A stretch of DNA of 64,000 nt, taken from Nageia nagi (Eukaryota; Pinophyta). Made by a program: the position numbers and the translations under genes. Numbering within the stretch: the first letter of the stretch is position 1; each line of letters starts with the position of its first letter. Below are positions 35,861 through 48,027 of this stretch, piece by piece. Where the stretch lies: positions 14,136,001 through 14,200,000 of the forward strand of contig JBITNC010000002.1 in assembly GCA_050084985.1 (NCBI GenBank). Direction: 5' to 3'. The notes below the pieces were generated by a model. The model did no database searches. It was not told where the DNA came from and worked only from the letters and a program-made list of their open reading frames with translations.

Positions 35861-36019
35861 GTTAGATATTGATATAGACAAATCACATCAGGAACAAAAC
35901 TCTCCAACTCAAAAGGTAATAGGGAGCATGACTTTGAACAAATCCTTATTTACCAATATTGATAACAAGCATGAGCCCTCATCTTTCAAAGAAGATTCAA
36001 AGCATGAGTACTGAATGGA

Positions 36020-36990
36020 AGCTATGAAAGTGGAGTATGAGACACTTTTAAAAATAAAACCTGGAACTTAGTTCCTTATCCTAATGAGAAGAATGTGATT
36101 GGTAATAAATGGATCTACAAGGTCAAAATTAGTGATATTGATAAATACAAGGTAAGATTAGTATCCAAAGGTTTTGCTTAGAAATACAGTGTAGATTATG
36201 AGGAAACCTTTGCTCCCATGGCAAAGATGCCTACTATGAGAATTAGCCTTTCTCTTTCTATAGCTCAAGGATGGAAATTCTTTCAACTTGATGTTAAGAG
36301 TGCATTTCTCAATGGTGAATTAGATGTGAAAATCTTCATGAATCAACTAGAAGGGTTTATTATGGAAGGCAAAGAGTACTTTGTGTGCAAGTTAAAGAAT
36401 TCATTGTATGGACTTAAGCAAGCACCTTGAGCTTGGTACATTTAGGTTACTTTGTAAACATTGGATTCTCCAAGTGTTTTTTTGACTTCAATCTATGTGT
36501 GCTCAATCAAAGAAAATATGTGGTCTTGATTCTCCTTTATGTGGATGATCTTTTGATTACTGGGATTAATGATGAAATCATTCAAGAGTGCATATCCAAA
36601 CTTAAGGCAATGTTTGAAATGATTGATCTTGGTCTTTGCACTACTATCTTAGAATGCAAGTGTATCAATACAAGGATTGTACTCACCTCAATCAATCTAA
36701 GTATATATCAAACATCTTGAAAAAGTTTGGAATGGAGGATTGTAGATATATTGTGATCCTAATCTCTCTTAGAATCACTATTTCTTTAAGCTCCAACTCT
36801 TAGTTAGTTGATGCTATAGCTTACAGGTAATTAATTAGTAGTCTTTTGTATTTAACTATATCCAAGTCAGATATTACCTTTGCAGTGAATTTGATGGCAT
36901 GATTCATGTAGAAACCTTATGTTGAGCACCTTAATGTTGTTAAGCAAATTTTGAGGTATGTTGTAGGGATTAAGGATCTTGGTCTCAAGT
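36020..36990 (+). pseudogene. Copia reverse transcriptase
   Basis: Starts near NVIGNKWIYKVKISDIDKYK, then MAKMPTMRISLSLSIAQGWK and FQLDVKSAFLNGELDVKIFM (first catalytic Asp), NSLYGLKQAP, and LLYVDDLLITG at about 36532 with the YVDD box intact at 36538-36549. A stop after KQAP and frame changes break it. Confidence 0.92.
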
Positions 36991-37440
36991 ATTCCAAGTT
37001 ACCCTTATTTGTTCTCTCTAGATTCTTAGATTTTGACTATGGGTGAGATAGAGATGATAGGAAATCAACCTCTATGTATGTGTTTAGCATTGGTTCAGGT
37101 GCTATCTCTTGGGATTCCAAGAAGTAACCTACTATTTCTCTTTCCACCATAGAAGCTAAATATGATACCATATTTGTTGCAACCCAATAAGCCATTTAGC
37201 TAAGGCATCTTCTGAAAGAAATTAGGTATGAGCAAGGTGGTTCATCTTTGATTTCTTCAGATAATTAGTTGGATATTTCTTTGGCTAAGAATATTATGTT
37301 CCATTAGAGAATAAAACATGTGTAAATCGATGCTCATTTTATCATAGAGAAGGTTCTTAATGGCATCATACACCTAGAGTATTGTCCATACACATTGAAC
37401 TCTACTAATTTGTTCATCAAGCCCCTCCTAAAAGCTTAGT
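36991..37440 (+). pseudogene. Copia RNase H
   Basis: DDRKSTSMYVFSIGSGAISW, STIEAKYDTIFVATQ (catalytic Glu in IEAKY) and KHV*IDAHFIIEKVLNGIIH followed by NLFIKPLLKA, the copia RNase H order. Stops at Q and W codons. Confidence 0.88.
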
Positions 37441-37639
37441 TTTGTAAGCTTAAGGATGTTATCAAGTTGGTGAAGTTACCCTCAAGGGTGAGTGAATTTT
37501 GAATTCTTATGTTGAATTCATATTTGTGATGACAACTTCACCCTTAGGAGAGTTTTGTGCTGTATAGTGTTGATTTTGTTGTACACCTTCTTGGTAAGTT
37601 TGCTCTATGTGAGGAATTTATTATACAAAATTTTAAAAG

Positions 37640-37860
37640 CAAAAGATTAGCCAATCTAACACTATATAGTTATCCATGTGTGAAGAACTCTTATGTGTCT
37701 TTTAACACTATTTAGTTATCCATATGTGAGAAACTCGTATGTGCATGCCTTTTGGTCAATCTAACACTATTCAATTATCCATATGTGAGAAATTATTATG
37801 TGTTTTTTGGCACTGTTTAGTTATCCATATGTGAGGAACTCATATGTGCATGCTTTATTT
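37640..37860 (+). repeat. 3' untranslated tandem array of a copia element
   Basis: Four units of alternating 46 and 59 bases starting near 37658, 37704, 37763 and 37811. Each carries 'ttatccatRtgtgaRgaa' followed by 'cttatgtg' or 'cgtatgtgcatgc'. A shorter, more diverged version lies at 53859-54056 in the other copia copy, so the array predates their separation. Confidence 0.85.
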
Positions 37861-38312
37861 TGTAATGATTATCAACACATGTTTTATATAGAGCAAGTTA
37901 CTATGAGTTTTAGCATGGCATCTTTGTGATGAATTATAGTGCACCATTGATTAGTTCATGATGGCATCTATATGATTCATCTATCCTTGTTGATATGAAT
38001 ATGCTGCATGTAATTGATCTTGTTATATGAGTTACTTATGACTTGTAGGTTCCTTTAAGATTGTAGGTTACTTACCTTAGGTATGTAGGCTCTTAGAGAC
38101 TCATCATGACTTCCAATTGGATGACTACTTCATGTACATTGAAATCGATTATGGTTAATGATTATATTTGGCAAAGTAGTGAGTCTTAAACTATATCTTT
38201 CTTACTTCAAAAATATGTAAAAAGTTCTCATCTCCATTGTATCTATTTGGAGGAGAACTCTCTTACTTTCTCTTCTTCTTTTCTCTTGCTCTCTCTATCC
38301 CAATATTACATT

Positions 38313-38321
38313 AAGGGAGGG
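38313..38321 (+). promoter_or_regulatory. Copia polypurine tract
   Basis: The purine run aagggaggg directly before the LTR primes plus-strand synthesis. The corresponding place in the right-hand copia copy (near 54487) is deleted. Confidence 0.85.
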
Positions 38322-38815
38322 TGTTGGAATGTATAATGCATTATTGTAAAGGTTTGTATTAAATATTCTATGTAAGTTCATTAATACTTAAGGGTATCAT
38401 TTGATACCTTAATTATTTAAGTGAATATGATAATGTAACTTGTTCTACACTCCATGTCATGAGCATGCCTCTTAGGTAAAAAGATGTGCATGTCATGCTT
38501 TTGTATATTGGATAAAAAGGTGATCCAAAGAGGGATTTTGGCCTATAAATAGAAGGCTCCCTCTTTGTGATCACACAATAATTATGGAGTAAAGTTATGC
38601 TAGAGGATAGAAGTATAGGAAATGAGATTAGGAAGATTGTAAGAGAGTTGTATTTGTGATTGAAGTAAAGATCTATTTAGTGAATATACTCCTAATTGGA
38701 GGAACCACTTACATCTTGTGTTGTGAGATTGCTTTGTGAGTTTGTTAGATGTAATTGTAAGCTTTTATGTGATCTTGGTTGTTTAAAAATTATCTTATTA
38801 GTGTTAGTTCCTTTA
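38322..38815 (+). repeat. Middle copia LTR (3' LTR of copy Y)
   Basis: TGTTGGAATG... to ...TTCCTTTA, about 494 bases, with TATA-like tataaatag at 38543. It differs from both outer LTRs over the last 200 bases, for example 'tttgtgattgaagtaaagat' where they have the 'ttaaRaagagag' form. The bases after it (aaaac) do not match GTTAA. Confidence 0.88.
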
Positions 38816-38858
38816 AAAACAAAAGAAAAAGTAAAAAGCAAAGATCAATTTATCTAAA

Positions 38859-41572
38859 CCATTCTAATACCATGAAAAGATGGAACTAAAATGTTTTTCT
38901 ATATATCTATGGCATATATACAACATATAAATAGGAAATTACAAGGGGATGATGAAACTATTGATCCTTGGAAAATAATAAAGATATAGAATATAGAAAG
39001 TTACAATAGCCAAGGTGAGTTGTAATACTATACAGAAAATGGAAACAACCAAGTAATATGTCAAAGATTGAGCAAAGTAATAATGAACTATAATAAAGCA
39101 TCTTTTAATATCTTTAGATTGAATGTTCACATAGAAAAACCAAAGGAAGTTATTGGAGAAGATATACCAATAGTTAAACATACTGTAAAAGTTTCCTTGT
39201 GAGTGAACTAGATATCCATGTTTTCATATACAATTGCAATTGCATTTTGATACTTCACTTTAGAATGTAAATGAAAATTATTGCAAGAAAAATAGAGATA
39301 AAAATAATAGCAAGAAAATTGTTCTAGTCACCTTCAATGTGTGTATGTTTTCAAGTCCACCACCAGGATGATTTTATCAATACTCAACATTGCAAGGGAG
39401 ACCTTTGTGAGGAGCAAAATAATGATCATAGCGAGAGGAGACTCTTCCACATCCCATTCATTTGATATAGTGTGATTGATCACTTGATACATTTTTTGAC
39501 TTCCTCATCGATAATATCATTAGAGAGGATGTCCCAAAGTATGGTTTTAAGGAAATAAAGATTTTTGCAAATAATATGTTGGATTTTGTTCTTGTTTAAG
39601 GATAATCATGATAAACTTTTTTTCCTATTTTTCAAATTTGAAATTTAAATATTTACCACCATTCTATGATGTGAATGATATGATAGGTTTCCATCATATG
39701 GGAGATGGCTAACAATGAAAAGAGGAAGTGGATGAGTAGAGGAATGAGGTGAGGATAATGGATCACCATTAATAGAGATGAATGTGGTCAATAAGTCAAC
39801 TACAACTCACAAGTTGTTTAACTCTAGCATGTATAATGTCTAAAACTAAATTTGAATAGGCATTTTCTATCTAAGAGATAGAATGCCCCTCTTACATGTC
39901 TCACAAATTTTGATATATTTTTGCATTTTTTAATCAATTTTTTTTTATCTCAATATAATTCTATTTTAGAAGTTTTTTTATAAGGAGATTTGTGAAGTTA
40001 ACAAGCAAGAATAGTTTTATGAATATACTTTATGTTCATGATGTCAATATGTAAAAAAAAAACTCTATAAAAACTTAAGTTTCAAAATATAGATTCATAA
40101 AGATTCTCAAAATGATGTTTCAAGATTAAAACCCAAATTGCTCAATTCAAAGTCCAACATCCTAACCATTCCATTAAGTAACATACCTTTTAAATTTTTA
40201 ATCTATCTTTCACTTGACATATCCACAAAGCTATTATTGCATATTAACTTCACAAATATGCTTCAAATGTTGAAGAAAAAACTAATCGAGAAAAAGTTTC
40301 AACTCATCAGAATCTATTAAATGTATCAGGGGTGATGAGTTTTCTAGTTAGACAAATGTAATTTGAATATCACTATTTACACATTAAAGATGTCAAATCA
40401 ATTTATTTTATATGATATCAGAACTTCTATTAGTTGAACATAGTAGAGTATTTCCTTCTTAAATATTATGAAAAAATTTCATGATGGTGGTATAAAATGA
40501 TGAATGTGAAATTAAAAATAAAACTAAAAAATTCAATTGATAGTTGCACTCATCAATCTTATGTTATTGAAAGTGTGTATAATCAAGGTAAATATTCACC
40601 ACTATTGCACATCATCATTCAAGGAAAAAAAGGAATATGAAAATCATATTTTATTAGTACAATTTGTTAAATAATTAAAGATGATTTAACTTCATAACAT
40701 TGCCCACTTTCGTTATTTACATTGCATTCAACATTAATACATTAATAGTTCACATAACACTTTGAATTTCCATTGTTGATTTTAATAAATTACAAGAAAT
40801 AAAAATAATAAGTTTTCAAGAAGTGATGATATACAAGATATGTGTTAATTCATGAGATGAGTATTATAGAGCAAAAAATGTTGTATCATATAGATTCATA
40901 TCTTCATGAAGCATTTTCAAAAATACAAATAAAATTTTATAAGGAAGATCTATAATTTTCATAGGAGATCAAGTGTATTTGCATTAAATTATAAATAAAC
41001 CATCATATGCAAGTGATAGACATGTAACATTACTATGGAAATAATTTTCAACTATTATTATTATGGATAGGGTATTTAGATAAATAGATGAACTTGAGGG
41101 GAAAAAAATATTTTTTCAACTTCTCATAAATTTCAATTGATGACTACAATTTGATTGTTAAGACACTTACGAGATAATATATTTATTAATGTTGAAAGAG
41201 AATTAAAAACTGATAACTTTTAACCCATCAAACAGATCAATCCAAATTTGGTTCCCCAACCAGATCAGTCTAATGAATGTTAAAAGTGACCTCTAGATGT
41301 ATAAGTATAAACTTATGCTAAACACTCAAATGTGTGAAAGGAGAGTCCTATTGATAATGCAATAAGAATAATAATATGATATGTAATAGTAATTGAATAG
41401 TAAATGATGATATATAGACTAGTGGGTCAAGATTTAAGTAATACACTATTGAGAAAGGGATCAAGAGAGATAAATACCTATCATTTTACCTAGACAGTCG
41501 AATGTATATGCAAATAGAGACTTGTTGATATAAGTGAGATTTTTAAATACAACCTTTAGATTTGATTCGTAA
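38859..41572. other. AT-rich DNA after the middle LTR; possible reversed copia LTR start
   Basis: The minus strand reads TGGTATTAGAATGG at 38859-38872 beside a TG at 38873, which resembles a primer site next to an LTR in reverse orientation. The sequence 38880-39250 would be that LTR. No partner repeat was found. From 39250 to 41572 I see no conserved coding sequence. Confidence 0.35.
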
Positions 41573-42813
41573 ACCTAGATGGGCATAGACTTAAGAAAAA
41601 TTAGGACCACTCATAGTTAGACTCCAAGTGCTTGCAAAGAATTTTCTAACAAAAATATGGTTGAGAAATTGAATATATTGCATGAGAAGAGAAAATCAAC
41701 AATTTAGGAAAGAAAAATATCAAGTAGGAAAAACTTCACTAAAATATTCTTCTTGACTATTGATGAAGAAGAAACAAGATTTCACTTCAAGAAATCTCAT
41801 ACAATTTTCTCTCTAAGAAGATGTTTTGAAAATGGCTAACAAAAGAGGCTCTCAACTTCCCTAACAATTTTCTCATACATTTCCCATGCAATTTTTCCCA
41901 TGGCTCAAATGAGCTCCTTAGGGTAATCTTTATAGGCTTCATTTCCTTTATAACATACATTTTTGCTTTGGTAGGTGCTTACCATCTATCACAATTTTTC
42001 TTATTTATTTTGGACATTTCTAGCTTCTAAAACATGAAACATGCCTTATCTCAAAAAATATAGATAATTAAAAATTACTTAACCAAATACTTGACAACTA
42101 TATATAGGGTGAAGCAAATGGAAATGTGCCAAGTCTTAAGTTTGTTTGGAAGTTTGAAATGTCAACACATCAAAATATGTGCCTATGGGGTGCCTTCATG
42201 TATTTATCATGTGATTAAATGCTTAGTAGATTATGTGACATGCATTAAATAGTTGGTAGGTGGGATGAAGTGGGAGACTCCTATGTAACAATCTTATGCC
42301 CACTTTTTTGGGAATCTCCCTCTCCTCACGTGTTTAATAGGGGTTTGTGTAATATATTTGGGGATCATGCATTATAAGATAGGGTAAAGCTATATTTTGA
42401 GCCTATCAGATGGTGATCAATCCCTATTCTAGGCAAGTCCCATGGCCCATATTCCACACACTCCATATTGATGTTTTCAATCACTTCTCTATTGTCTAAT
42501 GCATTATCCTAGGTGTGCCTCCTTTGGGCATAGTTCTCAATACCTTCACATGGTTATTAGTTGATGTGATTGTTCACTCAAATATTGATTTTGCATGAGA
42601 TGGGTCCCACCTTATTTTGTATGGTGATAAAAAAATTTAAATACCCCTTATATTTTTATTTTTTTTACCTTTTCATTATTTTTTTCAACTTCGAAGGATG
42701 ATATCTTTCTCATACAGTAATGGATTTGGGTGTCATTTTCATCATTGGAAAGAAGAAGAGGATTACAAGTATATGAAGAGATTACAAATTTTTAAGGATC
42801 CATTTTCATATCA
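41573..42813 (-). repeat. F 3' LTR (minus strand)
   Basis: Plus-strand text tgattcgtaaacctagatgg ... ccattttcatatca. Collinear with 44275-45424; for example both have 'catgcaatttttcccatgg'. The right edge is set by the adjoining ctcctccctac, the reverse complement of the polypurine tract. Confidence 0.85.
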
Positions 42814-43039
42814 CTCCTCCCTACTTAGGGAGATTTTGGTCCCACAAAAGCCTAGGGAAAAAGAATATGAGGATCCATAATCCCCAATGAGGTATCAATC
42901 CAATCTTGATACATCCATGGATGATATGCTTGAAAATTCTTTGGTTGATATGCTTAAGAAAAACATGGTTGATATGCTTTAGGGATCCATTGCAAATGAT
43001 TTTTCATAAATTCTTTTGGTAAGTAAGGTTCTCGACCTC

Positions 43040-44254
43040 ATACTTCTATCTTTCTAAATGAATATTCACTTGAAAATCTAGAATGAATTATGTTATCATG
43101 CCATCTCTTGTGTTGAGTTGAAGCCTTTTTATTTTTGATCTTCTTCATGTAAGATTGCTTTGTCTCTTAATATTTCAACATTACAAGTATTAGATTATGA
43201 GAAGCATTGATTATCGATTTTGTTTATCCCACTATTGTAAGAAGCATATAATCTTTTCTTATATGAGATTTTACAAGATAATATTTTTCATATTTCATAA
43301 GAAGATATTTATTCTCTTTTCTATAAGAAATAACTTTTCTATCAAAGACATAAAGACTTCCTAACACTATGCCATAAATTTCAAGAGGTACTACATCTAA
43401 CTCAACTTCATTAATGAAATTAGTATTAATGGAAAACCTTTAACTTGCATTGTCAAATGATTTGCATCTCTATATTCTCATTTACCCAACCAAGTGGGTA
43501 TGTCCATGGATGAGGATGAATCTCCAAGTCTAGCTTATGCACCTTGGAACTCCTCTATAATGAGATTTTCTTGCGAACCAAGATCATAAAGTATGCTAAT
43601 CCTTATCTTTTTGGCTTGGACCTTAACATGGAAAAGTTGAATTCTCTTCTTTTTCTCATCATTTGAAGATGAACTTTTAATACTCATGAAAGAATTCTTC
43701 TTTATTGCTTCATCATCACCATCTTTTTGGGTGATTGGGATCTTCTTATTTTAGGTGGATTCCATCCAAAGTTTCTTTGGCTTGAGTTTTGGATGCAAAC
43801 ATCAATAATTATCTTGATGATGACCTGTATTCTTACAATGAAAACACTCCTCTTTCTTATTTTTAGCCTTCTTCTTGGAAGGAATTTTGCATTTAACTTA
43901 TCCTTCATATTGGAAGGAAATTTTAGCTTATCCTTGGAATCTTCTTATTGTTATTCACTCTCCATGGGAACACAATGACATATAGGAGGAACATTGTGAG
44001 GATAAGGAGTTGAAGCTATACATTTTTCTTCACCAATATTGGAATGAGTCTTTGGTCATGTTTATGCTCTTAGCTCTTCTATTTCTTGAGATAATTCTCT
44101 AAATATATTCTCCAATTGAGAAACTCTCCCTTGAAGCTCTCTAATTAGAATTCTTTCGATATTGATGGTGGCATTTTGAATTTCCTTCAACCTATTACAA
44201 AAATAACATTTTTTCTAAGGGGAGAAAATAAAGTAATATTCCAACTCAATTGGT
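43040..44254 (-). pseudogene. F gag C-terminus, zinc knuckle and protease
   Basis: Minus-strand order: a coiled-coil-like RELQGRVSQLENIFRELSQE (about 44050-44110), then a zinc knuckle ECFHCKNTGHHQDNY at 43810-43855 whose last Cys is Tyr. A lysine-rich linker follows, then RISILYDLGSQENLIIEEF near 43560-43620 (protease active site as D-L-G-S). The frame goes on as INEVELDVVPLEIYGIVLG. That last part parallels the G3 protease (IDEVLLDVVSLYICGIMLG), so F and G3 are related, and F may have borrowed G3-type enzymes. No RT follows before the LTR. Confidence 0.72.
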
Positions 44255-44274
44255 TCGATTTGATACCAATAACG

Positions 44275-45424
44275 TGATCTGTAAACCTATATGGGTAGAG
44301 GATTAAAACTTCGGACCACTCACACTTGGACTCCAAGTGCTTGCAATGAATTCTCAAATGAAAATATGGTTGAGAAATTGAAAGATATTACATGAGAAGA
44401 GAAAAGTTACAATTTAGGAAAGAAAAAGATCAAGTAAGAAAACTTCACCAAAATAATCTTTCTTGACTATTGAAGAAGAAGAAGCAAGATTTCACTCCGA
44501 TAAACCTCTTATAGTTTTATCTCTAAGAATATGTTTTGCAAAGAGATAACAAAAGTGTCTCTCAACTTCCCTTACAATTTTCTCATACATTGCCCATGCA
44601 ATTTTTCCCATGGTTCAAATGAGATCTTTGGGGTCATATTTATAGGCTTCATTGCCTTTACAACATGTGATTTTTTATTTGGTAGTTGCCTACCATCTAT
44701 CATAATTTTTCTTATTCAATTTGGACTCTTCTAGCTTCTAAAACATGAAAATTGCCTACTCTTGAAAAACACAAAGATTTAAAAATTACTTGCCCAAATA
44801 CCTAACAACTATATTTTGGGTGAAACAAATGAAAATGTTCTAAGTATCTAGTTTGTTAGAAAGTTTAAAAATTCAAAACATCAAAATATATGCCTATGTA
44901 GCATCTTCATGTATTTCCGATGTGATTTAATACTTGGTAGAGTGGGCAACATGTATTAAATAGTTGGTAAGTGAGATGGAGTGAGCACTTGCCACATGAT
45001 ATTCTTATCAGGTGGTGTTCGATCCCTCTGTGTACAAGTCCCATGGCCCATACTCCAAATACTCAATATTGATATCATCGACCACCTCTATGTTGTCTGA
45101 TGCATTATCCTATGTGTGCCTCCTTTCGGCACAATTTCAAGACCTTTGCATGGTTGTTAGCTGATGTGGTTGTATACTCGAATGTTGACATGGCATGAGA
45201 TGGGTCCCACCTTGTTTTGGATGGTGATAAAATAGTTTAATTGCCCCTTTTTATTTTATTTTTTTGTTTGTCCTTTTATTGTTAATATTTTTCAACTTTA
45301 GAGTATGATATCTTTCTCCTACGATAACAACTTTGGGTATCATTTTTGTCATTAGAAAGAAATAAGAAGAGGACTACAAGTATATGAAGAGATTACACAT
45401 TTTTGAGGATCCATTTTTAGATCA
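44275..45424 (-). repeat. F 5' LTR (minus strand)
   Basis: Plus-strand text tgatctgtaaacctatatgg ... ccatttttagatca, about 1150 bases. Its inner side borders the primer-site complement gataccaat. Confidence 0.85.
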
Positions 45425-46983
45425 AGAATTGATTAGGATCACATCTTAGCATTGATGTCAAGGATACTATTTGAGCATACCTTAACATTCATGCCCATAG
45501 AAGCATCTATGCTCTAAGGAATATGTAGATTAGTATCCACATCCAAGATCCGATAGTAGTATGATATAATGACAAGGCTAGTCTAGAATATAATTAAAAA
45601 AGATGAAATAATAAATGCTCAAGTGATAACAAGATCCTAATGTCAATAGGAAACATTGAGAAACACCTAAATCATAGGTGGTAACAACTATTAAGATGAA
45701 ATCTTGATGAGCTTTTTTATGTAACATATTAACCTTTATATGTGCAAGAGAACCACCATAATACATGCCTACAAGCCAACGTTGATGTTAGCATACCTTG
45801 CATAATAATAATAGATAATATTACATGAGAAAGTGCTTAAGTTGTCCAACATAAGGAAAATATCATTATTATGAAATATAACTAATATGACAATTAATTA
45901 AGGATATCAAGGAGGTCTAAATTAAGTGTTAAGTATTGCCCCCATTTGCAAGTTTAATTCAAATGAAATAAAATTATGTTTGCAAAGGGAAGAAGGATAG
46001 AGGAAGAAAAATACTCCCTAAATTTTAGTGAAGCAATATATATATATAACCTCCTCTTTGCATTGATTACGATAAGAGCAACTATGGCAATCCAATGCGA
46101 TCAAACACAAATAACCTATGAAAAGAAGAAATAAAATATTATCTCCAAAAAGCATATATATGTATTCATCTTAAAGGATATATTATTGTTAAAGAAAAGA
46201 TCGAACACACATAATATGTCAAGATTATAACATCATCATGGAAGCAATAAGAACTCTATTCATAGAAAAATATCATTAAAGTAGGACCTACTACCCCATT
46301 CATGTATGTAAAATATAAAACATGGATGATGGTCAATACCTCAACTGACAAGGGAATGATCATAAAGTGATGGTTAATACCCCAACCAACAAAGGAAGTG
46401 ATCATAAAGGTGTAACATTATGTGAGATCATAAACATTGTCATGAGAGCATCTAGTACTTCATTCATAAAGTCATCTTCATGGTAGCTAATATTTCCCCA
46501 TTCATGGATAATTGTCATCATGGTAGAACAAAATGCCCCATTCATAGACATATCAAGAATAAATGTAATGGTTATTATTCCAATTGATCAAAGGCTTACA
46601 ATCAACAAAGTGATGATTCATTTTTTAAATCATCAAGGATATGTAGAACAAAGGTGAGTACTTTATGCTACCAAAAGTATCAAAATGAGTCATCATAATG
46701 GATTTACTATTGCATGTACCCTTTACCCTAGGTATAGTTGTATTAAATGCATTATATAACCATGTAAAGATAATGTTCATTTTAACACATATTTTAAGTT
46801 ACTACTAGAATTTAATATTCATTTATAAATGTTCAATCACTAAAAAAGAGTTACATAACAAAACTCCATATTTGTAACTTACAATGTCCTTCCTTCATAA
46901 AAAGTTGAAAAAAAAAACTTTCAAATGAAAAACAAATTTTAACTTGTTTTTTTAATTAAAAAAAATAAAATAAAATATGAAAG
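45425..46983. other. No gene recognised
   Basis: AT-rich DNA with diffuse repeats of 'ccccattcat', 'gatcataaa' and 'catcatggtag' words between 46260 and 46620. No coding similarity or termini were seen. Confidence 0.45.
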
Positions 46984-47805
46984 GTTAAATTTTGGGAAAT
47001 TACCAAAATACCCCTATAATTTATTCTAATTACAAAAATACTCTTACTTTTTTCAAAGTTACGAAAATACCTCTATCACCTTTTTAAAGAATAGTATTCT
47101 CCCTTCTATCAACTTCAATTCAATTAAATCTAGCGATTCATAATTGTTTCATTAAAATCCTTCCTCTTTAAACATCATTCCATTTAGAATGATTCATTGC
47201 AGGAACAATAAGAGTCACTTGCATTATTAAAGTTTTTACAACCTGCATCCATGTTATTACAGTTAGTTCCCCAAGTGCTTCATCAGATTAAAAAGCTTAA
47301 GGGCATCCTTGCAAGAAACCCAGTTTGTGCATATCTTGCAATCATTGTATTTTATGAGATTGCATTTCCATGAAACATTTTGTGAAACAATTCATTGGCA
47401 CTTTCAACATGCATGTTTTTTACATATCCTACGCTCATTGCATTCCATAGAACTATGTTAGCATTGCATATTTATCAAACAATTCATGGGATATCTCAAC
47501 ATACCTATTTTGTGCATATCTTTTGATTAGTATAGTCCATGAAACTATAGTTGCATCATGCACCTTCTCATACGTTAAAAAAGCTTGCAAATTGTATAGA
47601 ATGATGTAAAACATATGGAATATAGAAGAATAAGAACTTTGATGAAATACTAAATACAATTGAATTGAATTTGATAAAAGAGAGAATGCTATTCTTTAAA
47701 TGATGATAAAAATATTGTTATAATTTTAAAAATTTTTAAAATATTTATATAATTACCATAAATTATATGAGTATTTTGGTAATTTTCCCTTAAATTTTTG
47801 CTAAT
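46984..47805. mobile_element. Inverted-repeat element carrying PPR fragments (Pack-type)
   Basis: 46984-47130 and the reverse complement of 47660-47805 match over about 145 bases, with shared words 'attaccaaaatac', 'tttaaagaatagYattctc' and 'aattcaatt' in the same order. Long terminal inverted repeats around a captured gene fragment are the structure of Pack-MULE-like elements. No transposase is present. No target duplication could be fixed because the outer ends are AT-rich. Confidence 0.75.
47185..47660 (-). pseudogene. Captured PPR gene fragment
   Basis: The minus strand has about three PPR repeats: DATIVSWTILIKRYAQNRYV, then NIVLWNAMSVGYVKNMHVES and ANELFHKMFHGNAIS. A piece of the last-repeat region (GCKNFNNASDSYC) comes next after an internal deletion. 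Only 68 codons (47453-47659) are open. It lies wholly between the two inverted repeats. The 1268-1715 relic covers the same C-terminal stretch more fully. Confidence 0.75.
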
Positions 47806-48027
47806 CCTAAAAAGAGAAAAAAAATCATCCCTTTTACACTTAGGTGTGTGCTACTTTGCCCTTTAAACCGAAGTTTGAGTCACCTTTACCTCATGACGTA
47901 AAAACATAGGATGATTTACAAGTTTTAAGATTCCCCATCTTCCCCCTTTGTTGAATTGATCTGATCATATACGGAAGCAAGAAATCTATTCACTAATCGA
48001 GGCCAACATTTTCGTCTGGAAATCCAA

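Larger units (their letters stand above)
41573..45424 (-). mobile_element. F: short LTR retrotransposon with gag-protease only
   Basis: Direct repeats at 41573-42813 and 44275-45424 enclose only 1.46 kb. On the minus strand the primer site TGGTATCAAATCG (about 44256-44268) follows the right LTR, and purine-rich CTAAGTAGGGAGGAG precedes the left LTR, so the element is minus-strand. The flanks AGATT and AGAAT are a plausible decayed 5-bp duplication. The interior holds the end of gag and a protease and nothing else. Confidence 0.82.

Noticed and set aside
46260-46620. CRISPR-like or regular repeat array from recurring 'ccccattcat' and 'gatcataaa' words
   Set aside because: Spacing and unit length are irregular and the genome is plant; it is diffuse sequence redundancy.
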